DNA of 43,238 nt from Pelargonium cotyledonis (GCA_036897625.1 JAYMTA010000090.1:1-43238), one strand, 5' to 3'. Counted from the first letter of the stretch, positions 11,645-23,153 are shown. Numbers and translations are program-made. The notes: generated by a model from the sequence alone, not told the origin.

Positions 11645-11873
11645 ATTTAATCTTCTATCCGTCTTAAAACAAATATTTTAATTCTATTTTTTTTGTAAAA
11701 ATTAAGAATTATAAAATAATTTAGTGTATTTTTAATATAATTTTTATTTTTTTTATCTACATTTTATATGCATCCATGTACAAATTTGTTTATACGTGTA
11801 AGTGATAAGTATAATATGAAAAAAATAATAATATAATAACGTAAAATTAAAAACAATAACAAAGGAGGGAGCA
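11645..11873. mobile_element. probable Stowaway-like MITE next to the first SHOU4 leader
   Basis: The left end TTCTATCCGTCTTAAAACAA and the reverse complement of the right end (TGCTCCCTCCTTTGTTATTG) both resemble the CTCCCTCCGTCCCAAAA family. The core is very AT-rich. It ends a few bases before the leader block shared by the two SHOU4 copies. The second copy has no equivalent at the same place, so insertion probably followed the gene duplication. The ends are diverged. Confidence 0.45.
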
Positions 11874-12135
11874 TATTTGTTTTCCTGAGTTTGGTGGTTT
11901 TTGCCGGACGAGACAACCCACCAGTTGTTGAGGCTCGCTCAAGAGAGAGAGAGAGAGACTTTTTTTAGAGAGAGAAAGAGGAGAGAGAGAGAGATAGAGA
12001 CTGTAATGGTGATGGGATCTCAGTCTCACCAGCAGCTGAAGAATCACCACAACAACTTGTATTGCTCTGCTTGATTCAACCCACATTTTTCAGATTCTTG
12101 TTCAGTTCTGGTTCATCTTCTTCCTCAAACTTCAG
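11874..12135 (+). promoter_or_regulatory. 5' leader exon of the first SHOU4 gene, with GA runs and a short uORF
   Basis: This region is collinear with 17548-17744 in front of the second copy: both carry TTTTTGCCGGACGAGACAAC, then CCAGTTG, then a GA microsatellite. Because non-coding sequence is kept in both copies, it probably includes core promoter or 5'-UTR signals. A 22-codon uORF starts at 12006 (ATGGTGATGGG) and stops at 12072-12074. The exon ends at a CAG|GTACTG donor (12135/12136), and the 5'-UTR intron runs to 13602. Confidence 0.65.
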
Positions 12136-13602
12136 GTACTGTACTTGCTATCCATGAGCTCATTTCTGAATTCCCATTATGCCCTTTGCTGTGTTTCATG
12201 CTCTCTCTTTTGGGTTTTCACTGGTTCACTCTTCAGCTCCCAAAAGCCCCATTTGGAATCTTTGCTGATTTCTGCAGATCTTCCACATTTTCTTTGTTTT
12301 TGATTGAAATGGTGATGTGGGTATGCTTTGTTTATCTCAATTGGGTGTCAATTTGTGGTCATTAGGCCATATAGTGGAGAATGCTCAGTTGGGGACTGAG
12401 GATTTTGATGATGCTCAATTTGTTCTCAATTGGGGATGTTTGTTTTGTTTCTGCAATCCACTTTTGGTGTATGTTGTTGGAAATTTGAGATTTTTGCTTA
12501 ATCACTTAGATCTTACATGGATTTTAGTTCTGTCCATAATGGTGATTTGTGTAGTTCTGATCCATTGGCTGTAGTTTTGTGAATATCAAATGGTGTTAAT
12601 TCTCATATCCAATCTTTCAAATTGTGGAAGATTCCTTTGATGCCTTTGTTTCTGTCATATACGGATTATTTTGTCTCGGTCTGTTTGTTTCAAACTTGAT
12701 TGATTTGCATTGTAATTTGCGGAATATAAATCTTAGATTACATAAACTTTTAGTCTTTGGAGGGATCTCGGAGTGTGTGTGAGGAAATGAATATGTTTTA
12801 ACTGTGACCAAGCAGATCATGATTTAAAACCTCTGTTTGTTGCTGCAGATCTTATTTTGTTTCAGTTTTTGTTAGCAAATGTGCAATATTGGTTTCCTGC
12901 ACTTACCTGCATTAGGGATTTGGGACAGTTAATTCTGATTCTTTGCATGACATAGGTCTGAATTTGGCAGATACTCTCGGAACCTTTCCAAACAATGAAT
13001 ATTATCACAGTGTTCTTATTTGCTTTATCTTTCTTTGGAACCATACATGTCAACAGTTTCCACTGCAGTGAATGATTATGTTCTTAATCTCTCGAATCTG
13101 CTCTGATATGGGCAATGAGGTTTGTTTGTTTGGAGGTAGGACTTAGTATCCTGGGAAATGGTATGCCTCTAGGCATTCTATTGATAGGAGGTTATGTAAC
13201 CAAATTCTGTGCGAATTCTTTTTGGGTTTATTCAGTTGTTCCATCACATTGTCAATGATGGTATATAAAATTATCTGTAGTTTTTGGCGTGTAATCTTTT
13301 GATCATATCGTCAAATTTGCTAGCTAATATGTAAACTGGTTTCTTCCCTCTTTGTTGAATTTTTTTTCTTGGTTTCATTCTAGTATTATTGCTTACAATT
13401 TTTGTTTTGAAGGTTGGTATTAATGTGTCTCCATTGCAATACCAATTGCTTCATTATCCATGCTTGCCTTTCACCAAATTTTTTCATCTGGCTTTTGAGT
13501 TTTGATTTTATTTTATCTAGCTCTATCGAAATTTTAAATTTTATTGCTAAATTAGTTGTTGTGAACAATATTTTAATGGTTTCTAGTTGTTTCTACTTTC
13601 AG
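12136..13602 (+). other. 5'-UTR intron of the first SHOU4 gene (about 1.47 kb)
   Basis: The donor GTACTG at 12136 and the TTTCAG acceptor at 13602 flank a T-rich, GC-poor stretch without conserved coding sequence. The second copy has a comparable intron (17745-19283). Long first introns inside plant leaders often boost expression; that is inference here. Confidence 0.6.
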
Positions 13603-13679
13603 TTGGACTGAGTACCACTTTAGCTGACGGCAAGTGGTCTACATTTAGTATTTTGCTCCGGTTCTCTTGAAGAGGCGTG

Positions 13680-16332
13680 ATGGGTTCTCGATTCCCATCT
13701 CATAAGCTCAGCAGTGGCCTTTATGTATCAGGCCGGCCTGAGCAGCCAAAAGAAAAGCTTCCAACTATGAGTTCAGTAGCCATGCCATATACTGGTGGTG
13801 ATATCAAGAAGTCAGGAGAATTGGGGAAAATGTTTGATATTCCCATGGATGGCTCTAAGTCTCGGAAATCCGGGCCCATGGCTGGTGCTCCTTTAAGGAC
13901 GGGATCTTTTGGAGGGGCTGCTTCACATTCAGGGCCTATCATGCCTAATGCTGCTGCGCGGGCTATGTATACCACATCAGGTTCTGTATCTAATGGAGGA
14001 ATACCTGGTTCCACTTCAATGAAAAAGACAAATTCTGGGCCACTAAACCGACACGGGGATCCAGTAAAGAAGTCATCTGGGCCGCAATCTGGTGGCGTGA
14101 CTCGCCAAAATTCTGGTCCCGTCCCACCAGTTCTTCCTGCTACTGGTCTTATTACTTCTGGCCCCATTTCTTCAGGCCCACTTAATGCATCTGGAACCCC
14201 TCGGAAAGCATCTGGTCATCTGGATTCTACGGGTTCAATGAAACTGCAAGGTTCAGCAATTGCTCACAATCAAGCGGTGACTACTCTTAGCCTGGATGAT
14301 GACTTTTCCTTCAAGAAAAACTTACCAAAACCAATAATGTGGTTGGTGGGTCTGATATTTCTCATGGGGTTCATAGCTGGTGGTTTTATTTTTGGAGCAG
14401 TCCACAACCCCATCCTACTCATTCTTGTTGTAGTTCTTTTTTGTGTTGTGGCTGCATTATTCATTTGGAATACTTATAGGGGGAGAAAAGCCATCACAAA
14501 TTTCATATCTCGTTATCCAGATGCTGAACTCAGAACTGCAAAGAATGGACAGTACGTGAAGGTCTCTGGGGTATGTGAATTCATGACTACTGAGAATATG
14601 TTCATGTCTATAGTCTCGTTGCTTTGATTATCAACTAAAAATTGTGCTTGTATTACCCTTCTTGTTTCTCCTTAATGCATGCCTTATGTTGGGATGTCAA
14701 TTGTCGATTATCTCCAAATAGAATCTTAGCAAGGGTTTGTGGGTTTAACATATAATTCATATTGACAACTCTTTGCTCCAGACAGTGCAAGCCGAATATA
14801 TAGTGAGAGAGAGATAAATTAGATCTGGGTTGGAAGGTTTGGAAGGTGTTAGTATATAACATTGGGATGTAATGTAATTTGGAAAGTTGGGTCTTGAGTT
14901 AGGGAACTTCGATTTAATACTTTTACGTGGGCAAAAAGAAAAGAACTTTCTTTGAGGGCTTTTTATGTATACTTATCCTCTGTCAAAATGAAATCTATCA
15001 TAATAATTTACATTGTCTTGCCTCAATTATGAAGGTGGTTACTTGTGGAAACGTTCCTCTCGACTCATCCTTCCGAAGAGTTCCCAGATGTGTGTACACA
15101 TCAACAAGTTTATATGAGTACCGTGGATGGGGTTCAAAACCTGCCAACCCTACACATCGTCAATTTACATGGGGATTAAGATTATCTGAGGTGATTAACT
15201 GATGTATTGCCTTTTTTAGTCTTAACTCGATGATGATGATGATGATATGTTAAATGAATAGTTATGTCTTTTAGATTTGAGGTTTCATTATCTCATCCTC
15301 TTGTTTGTGTTATGTTACAGAGGCATGTGGTTGACTTCTACATCTCTGATTTCCAGTCTGGATTGAGAGCATTGGTTAAGACTGGTTATGGTGCAAGGGT
15401 GACTCCCCATGTTGATGATTCCGTTGTCATTGATGTTAACCCGGAGAACAAAGACATGTCCCCTGACTTTATCAGGTGGCTTAGGGAGAGGAACCTTTCA
15501 AGTGATGACCGTGTGATGCGACTGAAAGAAGGGTAGGTAACTGTGCTAAGTTGAAAGTTGGGTATGTCTTCGATGTTGGTTCAGTCAACTGAAATTGCTA
15601 CAAATAGGCTGATCATACCTGTTGTTAGACCTCAGTCAAAACTTGGTTCCTAAAAATTTTATGAAGCATTTGGATTAAAAAAAAAAAAGGAATGGGAATT
15701 GAATGATATTCCCATTCCAAAGTCATTTTCATGACCGAAGTTATAATCGGAAGATGAAGAATGAGAATATCATTCCCATTTTCATTATTGATTCTCATTT
15801 CTGAACAAAAATTCTTATCCAAATGCCACCTTAGATCCTAACCTTGCTGACAATTTGTACCCGAATCCATGGGCACCCAAAATCTGACCCCTTTTTGCTT
15901 GTACAAAATTACCTCGATCAATTTGTGGGTCGGGCAAACCTGCACAGAATTTACTAGAAACCCGAAATAACTCAAACCCCTTGCAAGTTGGGTTTAAGTG
16001 AGGCCTCTCAACCCAAACTCGAAACCCCGATCTGAAACCTGATTTACCAGATCTAATGCAATTAGTGTAGTCGCAACACATACAAATTAGCCCATGATGG
16101 GTTTGTTAATCCTACTTATTGGATCTCGTGTTTTTGTAGGTACATAAAAGAAGGTAGCACGGTTAGTGTGATGGGAGTGGTTCAAAGAAACGACAACGTG
16201 GTTATGATCGTCCCTCCACCAGAACCGTTAACAACCGGATGCCAGTGGGGACAATGCATCTTTCCAACAAGTCTTGATGGTATTGTTTTAAGATGTGAAG
16301 ACGCGTCCAAAATTGATGTCATACCGGTGTAG
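13680..16332 (+). CDS. SHOU4: SHOU4/SHOU4L-like membrane protein, tandem copy 1
   Basis: Exons 13680-14570, 15035-15190, 15321-15532 and 16140-16332 join to 483 aa. The start is ATG 13680 (MGSRFPSHKLSSGLYVSGRP); the neighbouring upstream codon is GTG. Residues 1-215 are hydrophilic and contain seven SGP tripeptides, often flanked by Lys/Arg or Ser. Two transmembrane helices follow (about 217-240 and 243-262), then a soluble C-terminal half (YPDAELRTAKNGQYVKVSG.., VTCGNVPLDSSFRR.., NLSSDDRVMRLKEGYIKEGS..). The protein matches the Arabidopsis At1g78880/At1g16860 family. SHOU4 and SHOU4L are reported to restrain exocytosis of cellulose synthase complexes to the plasma membrane, with the cytosolic N-terminus binding CESA. 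Function is inferred from homology. Intron 3 (15533-16139) carries a MITE. The next gene is a full paralogue in the same orientation. Confidence 0.93.
15666..15826. mobile_element. palindromic MITE in intron 3 of SHOU4 copy 1
   Basis: The ends GCATTTGGATTA and (reverse complement) GCATTTGGATAA flank arms of GGAATGGGAATTGAATGATATTC type that pair with GAATGAGAATATCATTCCCATT. About 161 bp, non-coding. The same family recurs in the F-box/kelch intron (31430-31826). The target duplication is not clear; a hAT-type origin is possible but not shown. Confidence 0.65.
15830..16085. repeat. possible repeat fragment in intron 3 of SHOU4 copy 1
   Basis: The DNA contains repeated words of the type CCCGAAT, ACCCGAAA, CCCAAACTCGAAACCCCGATCTGAAACC. 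It is unlike the surrounding AT-rich intron and similar in style to the region near 25690-25830. It is probably a dispersed repeat of unknown class. Intron 3 of the second SHOU4 copy is only 100 bp and lacks it. Confidence 0.3.
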
Positions 16333-17080
16333 TAGAATAAGAATCAACAATTTCTCAGGTACACAACGCTTTTGAAGAACATTTTGTTCTCTCCAATATT
16401 ATCGATGGAAGTGGCATAGCAGAGGTGTTTTTAGCGATAATTGGCCAACGAGTGTGATGGTTTAAGATGGGTTGAAGTTTTCTTTTGTCCCTTTTTAGCT
16501 TCGTGTATAGCTTTAAGCTGATTTCTTTCCATTTTTTGTCCTACTATTCGTTATGTGATTATGTTATAAAGAGAAGAAGATGACGTTACGAGTATTTGTG
16601 TTTAAGGATTTAATTTTTAGCCTCCCGTTTCGCTCATGAAACTACCTTCTATTTTAATCCGATTTGATGTGATTCTTTGTTTTTTTTTTCAATCTCGTAA
16701 TCGTGTTGTTTAAATGACCGTTTGTATACTTTTATTATGTGAAAGTTGTATAATTTGGAGCTGAGATTTGATTTTAGTAGTTGAAGAGCAATATTCTGAT
16801 TATTGTATCAATGATTTGAGTGAAGCATTTTACTCTTGCCCAGAAATGAGAAATCTTTATTTTGTGTATTTATAGCTGTGATTTGATGATAAAATTTCAA
16901 GAGCAACATTTTATTGTCTCATTGATTTGAGTGAAAATGTTACATTTTCATTCTCGAACTATTCATTTTATTCCAAAATGGTCCTGAATTCGGTTTATCT
17001 TCTAATTTAGTCATCCAAATTATCAATATTATTCTAACTTATCATTGCATTATGCAAATTTGTTTTAAATTGGTCACGTA
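16333..17080. other. 3' flank of SHOU4 copy 1 and intergenic AT-rich DNA
   Basis: The 3' UTR probably covers the first 200-300 bases. A segment at about 16940-17060 (CATTCTCGAACTATTCATTTTATT.. and GGTCCTGAATTCGG) resembles one arm of the TTTTAGTCTCTGAACT-type foldback MITE family seen at 9730. I could not find its partner arm. Confidence 0.35.
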
Positions 17081-17089
17081 CGTTATTGT

Positions 17090-17340
17090 ATAAAACAAGA
17101 ACACAACACGTTTTACACAGCAATTGTAGAGGTTGTGTTGAATACAACACGATATAACCTAATAATTAAGTATAATAGAACCAACACATTTAACACGACA
17201 ATGTCAAATACATTTTGCACGTTTCTAGTGTTAGTTTATTACTATATCTTTAACTATATGTGTTGAGCGTGTCATGACACAACTAGTTAAATGTGTTTAC
17301 TGATTTTAGAAGTACCACACAAGCACAACAAAATTATAAA
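17090..17340. repeat. GACACG/CACAAC-rich dispersed repeat, copy 1
   Basis: The segment is dense in words such as ACACAACACG, AACACGATATAAC, TTTAACACGAC and GTGTCATGACACAAC. It belongs to the same style of repeat as 26000-26330, 29305-29392, 36665-36818, 37895-38360 and 39905-40020. Ends and class are uncertain. Confidence 0.5.
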
Positions 17341-17547
17341 ACTGATAACTGAAATAAGCTAATACGAGAATAAATAGCAAAAATATTGAAGAAGAGAGAG
17401 CAATTAGGGCTATTTTGGTAATTTCACAACATGAGGGTTAAAAGGAAATTTATTAAAAAACAATTTTTTTATTAATATAGTAGTAGTAAACTAGTAATGC
17501 AATGCAGCAAGAAATTATAATTATCTGAATCATTATATTATTTTTTC

Positions 17548-17619
17548 TCAAGTTTGGAGCTTTTTGCCGGACGAGACAACGAACCAGTTGAGCTGTTGCG
17601 GCTCTCACAAGCTCATTCA

Positions 17620-17659
<40 letters not shown>

Positions 17660-17744
17660 AGATTTGTGCTATTGTCTCCTGAATTCGACCAGCTTCCCAT
17701 GAATACGATGTCTCCAAATCACCAGATTTCACCTCCTTCTTCAG
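17548..17744 (+). promoter_or_regulatory. 5' leader exon of the second SHOU4 gene, with a long GA microsatellite
   Basis: The block TTTTTGCCGGACGAGACAAC is shared with the first copy. A (GA)n run of about 17 units spans 17622-17656. A uORF begins at 17699 (ATGAATACGATG) and, if the leader is spliced 17744/19284, would end at 19292-19294 after 18 codons. Both uORFs begin with two ATGs two codons apart. Confidence 0.6.
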
Positions 17745-19283
17745 GTTTGTGCAAAAAAAAAATCTCACCTTTGTCCTATTTTTGCTCCTCACAAACCCAC
17801 CACAACTCTCTCTACTTCTCCAGATCTTCTGCATTTCCATGGTTTTTGCTCCAAAGGGTGATCTGGGTCTGCTTCAATTTCTCGATTTGGTCACGTTTTT
17901 GGATTTGGACTTTCTAAAATTGGAAACTTTCTCTCACTTCCCAGTTTTTTCTTCGATTTCTTCTGGTGCTTTTGTTTAGTGCTGTGATGTGCTGTGTATT
18001 TAGTTTGTGTTCTCTCTTTGAACGACTGGTGTCACACTTTTAGTCTGTCTTTTCCGGTTCTAAATTTGGAAAAAAATTGAGTGTTTTATTTTCCATGAAA
18101 TCCGGAAAATATCTGCTCAGAAAATGTAGGAGGATAGAGAGAGAGAGAGAGAGTATAGTAAATGAGTTTCGAATCTTAGGTTTTTATCAGCTCGTCAAGA
18201 TCCCATTTGGCTTTAAACCTTTAATAAACCTAACTCTGAAGCTTTGAGTTTAAGGTCTCTACTACTTTCATTCATCGATCTCTCCTATTTTATTTTATTT
18301 TTGTTCAATTGGTGTAAGTTATTTATCTATATATATGTTTTAGGTTCTGGGACTGTGAATTTGTTCTCTACTTCTCTTAATACAATGTGGTTTGTTATTT
18401 ATTGTATTCTCTGTGAAATCTTTCTAAATATAGGATTTGATATTTTTCCCTTTTGATTGTTATTGACTGCTCTCTGTACCAAAATGAACAAATAATGTAG
18501 GAGCCAAGGTGTTTATGTTTCAGATCTTATGCATTTTCATGGTTTCGTTTAAAATGGTTGTTTGAGTTTGTCATGTTTCTTTGATTTGAGTGATGATTTT
18601 GGTATGGTTGACCTTTCTGTAAATATGGACAGTGTTTCATTTGCTCAACTTGGTTTCTGGCTCTAGTCTTTAATTTCTCTATATCTTCTTTGAATTGCAT
18701 TGTTGTATATATGGACAAAGAGATTAAACAATTTTCTTACATAACTGTTCCTACATTATGCTGTTGATCTTTATCCGCATGATTTTTGGTTTTCTGCAAT
18801 AATGCGATCTGTTATTGTTTAGTCTATTATATTACTGCTGAAAATGGTGTTATGAGCGAGTGTATTATTTTTTGGACTCTGTCATTGTCTTCATAGTTCT
18901 TTTATTTGGTACAATTTGAGACTCTAGTTTATTAAAAAAACCCACTTGCTCATTTACTTCTGTTTTTTTAAGAAAGAAAGTGATTTTATGTTCTATTGTA
19001 CTCTGAAGATGGTCAGTGTCCCAATCAGTTCTATTCCATGAAACCATCGTAAATATTGAAAAGTCACTCTCCGATGTGTCGTAACTCATAATCTTAATCA
19101 TCATTAGATCATTTCTAAGTAAATTTCATGGAGCCACATTGGAAGCCTTTTTTTTTTAAGATGAAAATTAATGATATATGCAGACCTACTTTCCATATTA
19201 TAGCATTACAAATATGAATGTTTTCCTTCATTATTGTTACTGAGAAAAGTGTTCCGTGTTGCTTAATCACTTTTGGTTCTCAG
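17745..19283 (+). other. 5'-UTR intron of the second SHOU4 gene (about 1.54 kb)
   Basis: The donor TCAG|GTTTGT and the acceptor TTCTCAG|GATTGC bound a T-rich stretch with a small GA run at about 18137-18153. No convincing ORF or repeat ends are seen inside. Confidence 0.6.
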
Positions 19284-19352
19284 GATTGCTTTGAGTCTTG
19301 CATCAGTTTACATCGAGCAGTGTTTTGTCATTGAATTTCTCGTGGCATCTAG

Positions 19353-21487
19353 ATGGGTTCTAGATTTCCGTCTCATCAGCTTAGCAATGGCCTCTATGTG
19401 TCGGGCCGGCCTGAGCAGCCAAAAGAGAAGCCCCCGGTAATGACCTCAGTAGCCATGCCCTACACTGGTGGTGATATCAAGAAGTCAGGAGAGCTGGGGA
19501 AAATGTTTGATATTCCTACAGATGGCTCTAAGTCTAGGAAATCCGGGCCTCTAACTGGGGCTCCTTCGAGGACGGGATCTTTTGGAGGTGTTGCTTCTCA
19601 TTCAGGGCCAATCATGCCTAATGCAGCTGCTCGGGCTAGCTATTCATCTGGTCCTGTATCTTCGGGAGGCGTTGGTTCATCTTCAATAAAGAAGTCAAAC
19701 TCAGGACCGCTGAATAGACATGGAGATCCCGTGAAGAGGGCATCAGGTCCACAATCTGGTGGAGTGACACCAACTGGCCGCCAAAGCTCCGGCCCTCTTG
19801 CTCCTGTTATACCTGCAACGGGTCTCATTACATCTGGACCGATTTCTTCAGGCCCACTAAATTCTTCTGGGGCCCCTCGTAAGGTATCTGGTCCTTTGGA
19901 ATCTATGGGATCAATGAAATTACAAGGTGCGGCTGTTGTTCACAATCAAGCTGTGACGATTCTTAATCAAGATGATGACTATTCTTTCAAGAGGAACTTC
20001 CCGAAGCTAATAATGTGGTCATTGGTTTTGCTTTTCATTATGGGATTCATTGCTGGTGGTTTTATTCTTGGAGCAGTTCACAATGCCATTCTCCTTATTG
20101 TTGTTGTGATCCTATTCAGCGTAGTTGCTGCATTATTCTCTTGGAATACTTGTTGGGGAAGAAGAGCTATTATGGCTTTCATTGGTCGTTATCCAGATGC
20201 GGAACTTAGAACTGCAAAGAATGGCCAATATGTGAAGGTCTCCGGGGTACTAGTCTTCCTTTTCTTGATAGGATTTTAAGAATGTGTCAACCTTTTCTAT
20301 TGATGCCCAGATTTCTTTTGCCAATAATTATGTTAAATTTGTTGTTGAAAATCTCATGTCAAGCCTCCTAATGGTTCAGGAAAATGTGTTTGCTCTTTTT
20401 TATGCCCGTTGTTATTTTTTACTTACCTGCAGCTGCTTAAATAACTTGTTAAGATCTATCTAAAATTATGTTATATCTTAATCTCTGAAGGTTGTTACCT
20501 GTGGTAACGTCCCGCTCGAGTCATCCTTCCAAAAAGTCCCTCGATGCGTGTATACATCTACGGGTTTGTATGAGTATCGAGGATGGGATTCGAAAGCCGC
20601 CAATCCTACACACCGTCGTTTTACCTGGGGACTCAGATCTTTAGAAGTGAGTAACTCAAATATTGTCTTGATATGTCTCGTGTATGGTCCATTTTCTTGT
20701 GAACTAGACTTACCGTTTCTTGATATTATTTTTTTGTGTCGTACTTTGTATTATTAATGAAGTAAATATTTTCTTTTCTAGCTGAAAGGCATATAAACTT
20801 TCCCTTAAAGTTATGCCTAATGCACATATGATTGATGAGCATAGCATGCTCTAATTATAAATGTCTCAATAATGCCTAGAGCGCAGATCCGCCAATATTG
20901 TCATCAAAGAACAATTTATGTGCCCACTTATAGATAAATTACAGCAATTTTGATTCACATTTTCTGTCTTTTTGTTTTCTAGAGACGAGTGGTCGACTTT
21001 TACATCTCTGATTTCCAGTCCGGGTTGAGAGCATTGGTTAAGACTGGCTATGGAGCACGGGTGACTCCTTATGTTGATGATTCCATCGTCATCGATGTCA
21101 AACCAGCTAGCGAAGAGTTGGCGCCTGAGTTCGTCCGGTGGTTAGGAGAGAGGAACCTTTCAAGTGATGACCGTATTATGCGATTGCAAGAAGGGTAAGC
21201 GTTTCATAATCGGGTTTTTGCTTTAGGCTTGTTTTAGGGTTCATATTAGCACATGCCAGTTGATGTCTAACAGTTACAATTAATGTCAACATAGGTATAT
21301 CAAAGAGGGAAGCACGGTTAGTGTGATGGGAGTAGTTCAGCGGAATGAAAATGTGCTTATGATTGTCCCACCACCCGAGCCATTCACAACGGGATGCCAA
21401 TGGTCCAAGTGCATATTTCCCGCCAGCCTTGAGGGGATCGTTTTGAGATGTGAAGACTCGTCCAAGAATGATGTCATACCAGTCTAG
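19353..21487 (+). CDS. SHOU4L: SHOU4/SHOU4L-like membrane protein, tandem copy 2
   Basis: Exons 19353-20246, 20491-20646, 20983-21194 and 21295-21487 join to 484 aa. Exons 2, 3 and 4 are 156, 212 and 193 nt, identical in length to copy 1, and exon 1 is one codon longer (894 vs 891 nt). The N-terminal region carries nine SGP motifs. The two transmembrane helices begin near residue 218, and the C-terminal soluble half is closely conserved (VVTCGNVPLESSF, YGARVTPYVDDS, NLSSDDRIMRLQEG). No disabling change was seen. Replacements in the second membrane/loop segment (SWNTCWGRR vs IWNTYRGRK) and in the SGP region separate the copies. Divergence in introns and third codon positions says the duplication is not very recent. 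Assigning SHOU4 to one copy and SHOU4L to the other is arbitrary: Arabidopsis has both on chromosome 1 but far apart, and this pair may be lineage-specific. Confidence 0.93.
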
Positions 21488-22310
21488 AAGTACATTAACT
21501 GTGTTTAACGTTTTCTGGTGATCTTCTTTCCCAAATATTTTTTTATCTTCATGTTAGTCTATTAATATTGGCGGCGGCGATGGATTGGCGGTTGCGGCGG
21601 CAACAACGATGGTGGCAAGTGATAGAAATTGCAATAGCCTAAGATGTGGTGTGGGTGGGGGTGGGTGGTGTTTTTGCCTTTCAATTGGTGTATAGCTTTA
21701 TTTTTTGTTTCCGGGTTTTGCTGAATTTTAGTTTCCTCATAGGACTTGAAAGGTTTTAGTAATTTGGGGTGGTTTTGAGGAATTTGATTTCATGTGTTTG
21801 GACAGGATTGGCCTTATGATGTTAAATAGAAAGAAATGTTACTGTGCTGAGCTCTAACTTGTGTTTTGTGGATGTTTTGTAGCTGTTGCTGTATCTATTA
21901 TAGAGATTGATGATCCTATCCTTTTGTTTTGTTGATTGGTGACGTTGAAGTGATAGTGATGGAGCAGTGTGAAATTGTAAAAATGACTTCTCCATGTACT
22001 TTAATGACATAGATTGTTAGGTCACTGCTAGAGCCGTCAATTTAAAAATGAATTCGTGTGCACTCAAGGTTTGATATGCAATTTTGGTTGGTTTGGGTTG
22101 CACATAAAAAACGTGGTTAATGTTTTGGTTGGATTATGTTAGATGAATAAATACATGTCACGTTATAGTTACCATAAGTCAGCTATTTAATTGTGGAACA
22201 TTGTCATTCCCAAATGTGATATTTGGCTTTATGGTTGCTACACAATTTTATTAAACAAATAATGATAGGTCCACGTGTCATACTACAACACGTAAGCCGA
22301 GTATGAAAAA
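21488..22310. other. 3' flank of SHOU4 copy 2 and intergenic DNA
   Basis: The 3' flank has a small GGCGG-rich patch (about 21567-21620) and a GGGTGGG patch near 21650, then AT-rich DNA. No gene is seen. The 3' UTR probably ends within the first 550 bases. Confidence 0.45.
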
Positions 22311-22334
22311 ATGTTCCAAGTTTCGAATAAAAGA

Positions 22335-22860
22335 CATTTGTGTTGGAGAATCTTTACCCTAATTGTTCCATGTTTCTATGACCCTAATATTTTTTGCGTA
22401 ATTTTCGTTCCTCGTACCAATGTGTTACATGATTCAAGTAACTATCATTTACACATAAAGCCCAAAGCCCGCTTTGAAATATGCAACCTGCATCTCACTA
22501 GGGGTAGTATCTTTTGTTATGAAGAAGTTTATTCCTTTATTTTCACGTTTCCATACCCCTAACGTTCCAGGTTCCAGTTTTCATTTCTCCTACCAAAGCA
22601 TTACACGATTCAAGTAACTACGCTGTACACATAAAACTCAAAATCCGATCCACAACCCGCACCCCTCTCACACAATATTCTATGTCCAAGATAAGCCTTT
22701 TCCGTTCGTTCCACATCCCTAAACCCCTAATGTTCCATACCGCAACATCCATCATTTCCTTGTACCAAAGCGTTTCATGATCCAAATAACTGTCTCACAC
22801 ATAAAACCCGAAATCGGATCCGCAACACGAAACCCACATCCATAAAAACGTTAGTTCCGA
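22335..22860. repeat. degenerate tandem array, about 174-bp unit, three copies
   Basis: The block [CCCTAAT..GTTCCA..TCGTACCAA..TTACATGATTCAAGTAACT..ACACATAAA..CCCGAAAT..GCAACC] occurs three times. The marker GATTCAAGTAAC/GATCCAAATAAC lies at 22431, 22607 and 22779, giving spacings of 176 and 172 bp. The copies differ at many positions and share no long exact run. There is no coding frame. The array sits about 300 bp upstream of the next gene. Confidence 0.75.
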
Positions 22861-23153
22861 AACCCGAATTGTCAAACTCTAGTTATGCCACAATTATAAC
22901 TAACTAATTGGGCCTAGGCCCAAGGAATTGAGCCCAAATCTTTTCAGTCCTATATCTCCACCTACCAGTCTCACACAGCTTCCTTATCCAGCAAGCCAAC
23001 CCCACCACACCACCAACGACGCTTCCAGCAATACCAAAACAAAACCATCTCAATTCTCTTATCCAAAATATCAAATTCCCAATCCTGCCCGACCTGCCCG
23101 GACCTGACCGACCTCACCGCCGATCCTTCCTCCGACCGGACCGAATCTTCCAG

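Noticed and set aside
13721-14167. 148-codon open frame on the minus strand, Gly/Pro-rich
   Set aside because: It is antisense to the SGP-rich first exon of SHOU4 copy 1 and mirrors its composition. No start context or homology; copy 2 has only a short counterpart.
15228-15247. GAT microsatellite in a SHOU4 copy 1 intron
   Set aside because: About six units only, intronic, and without sign of function.
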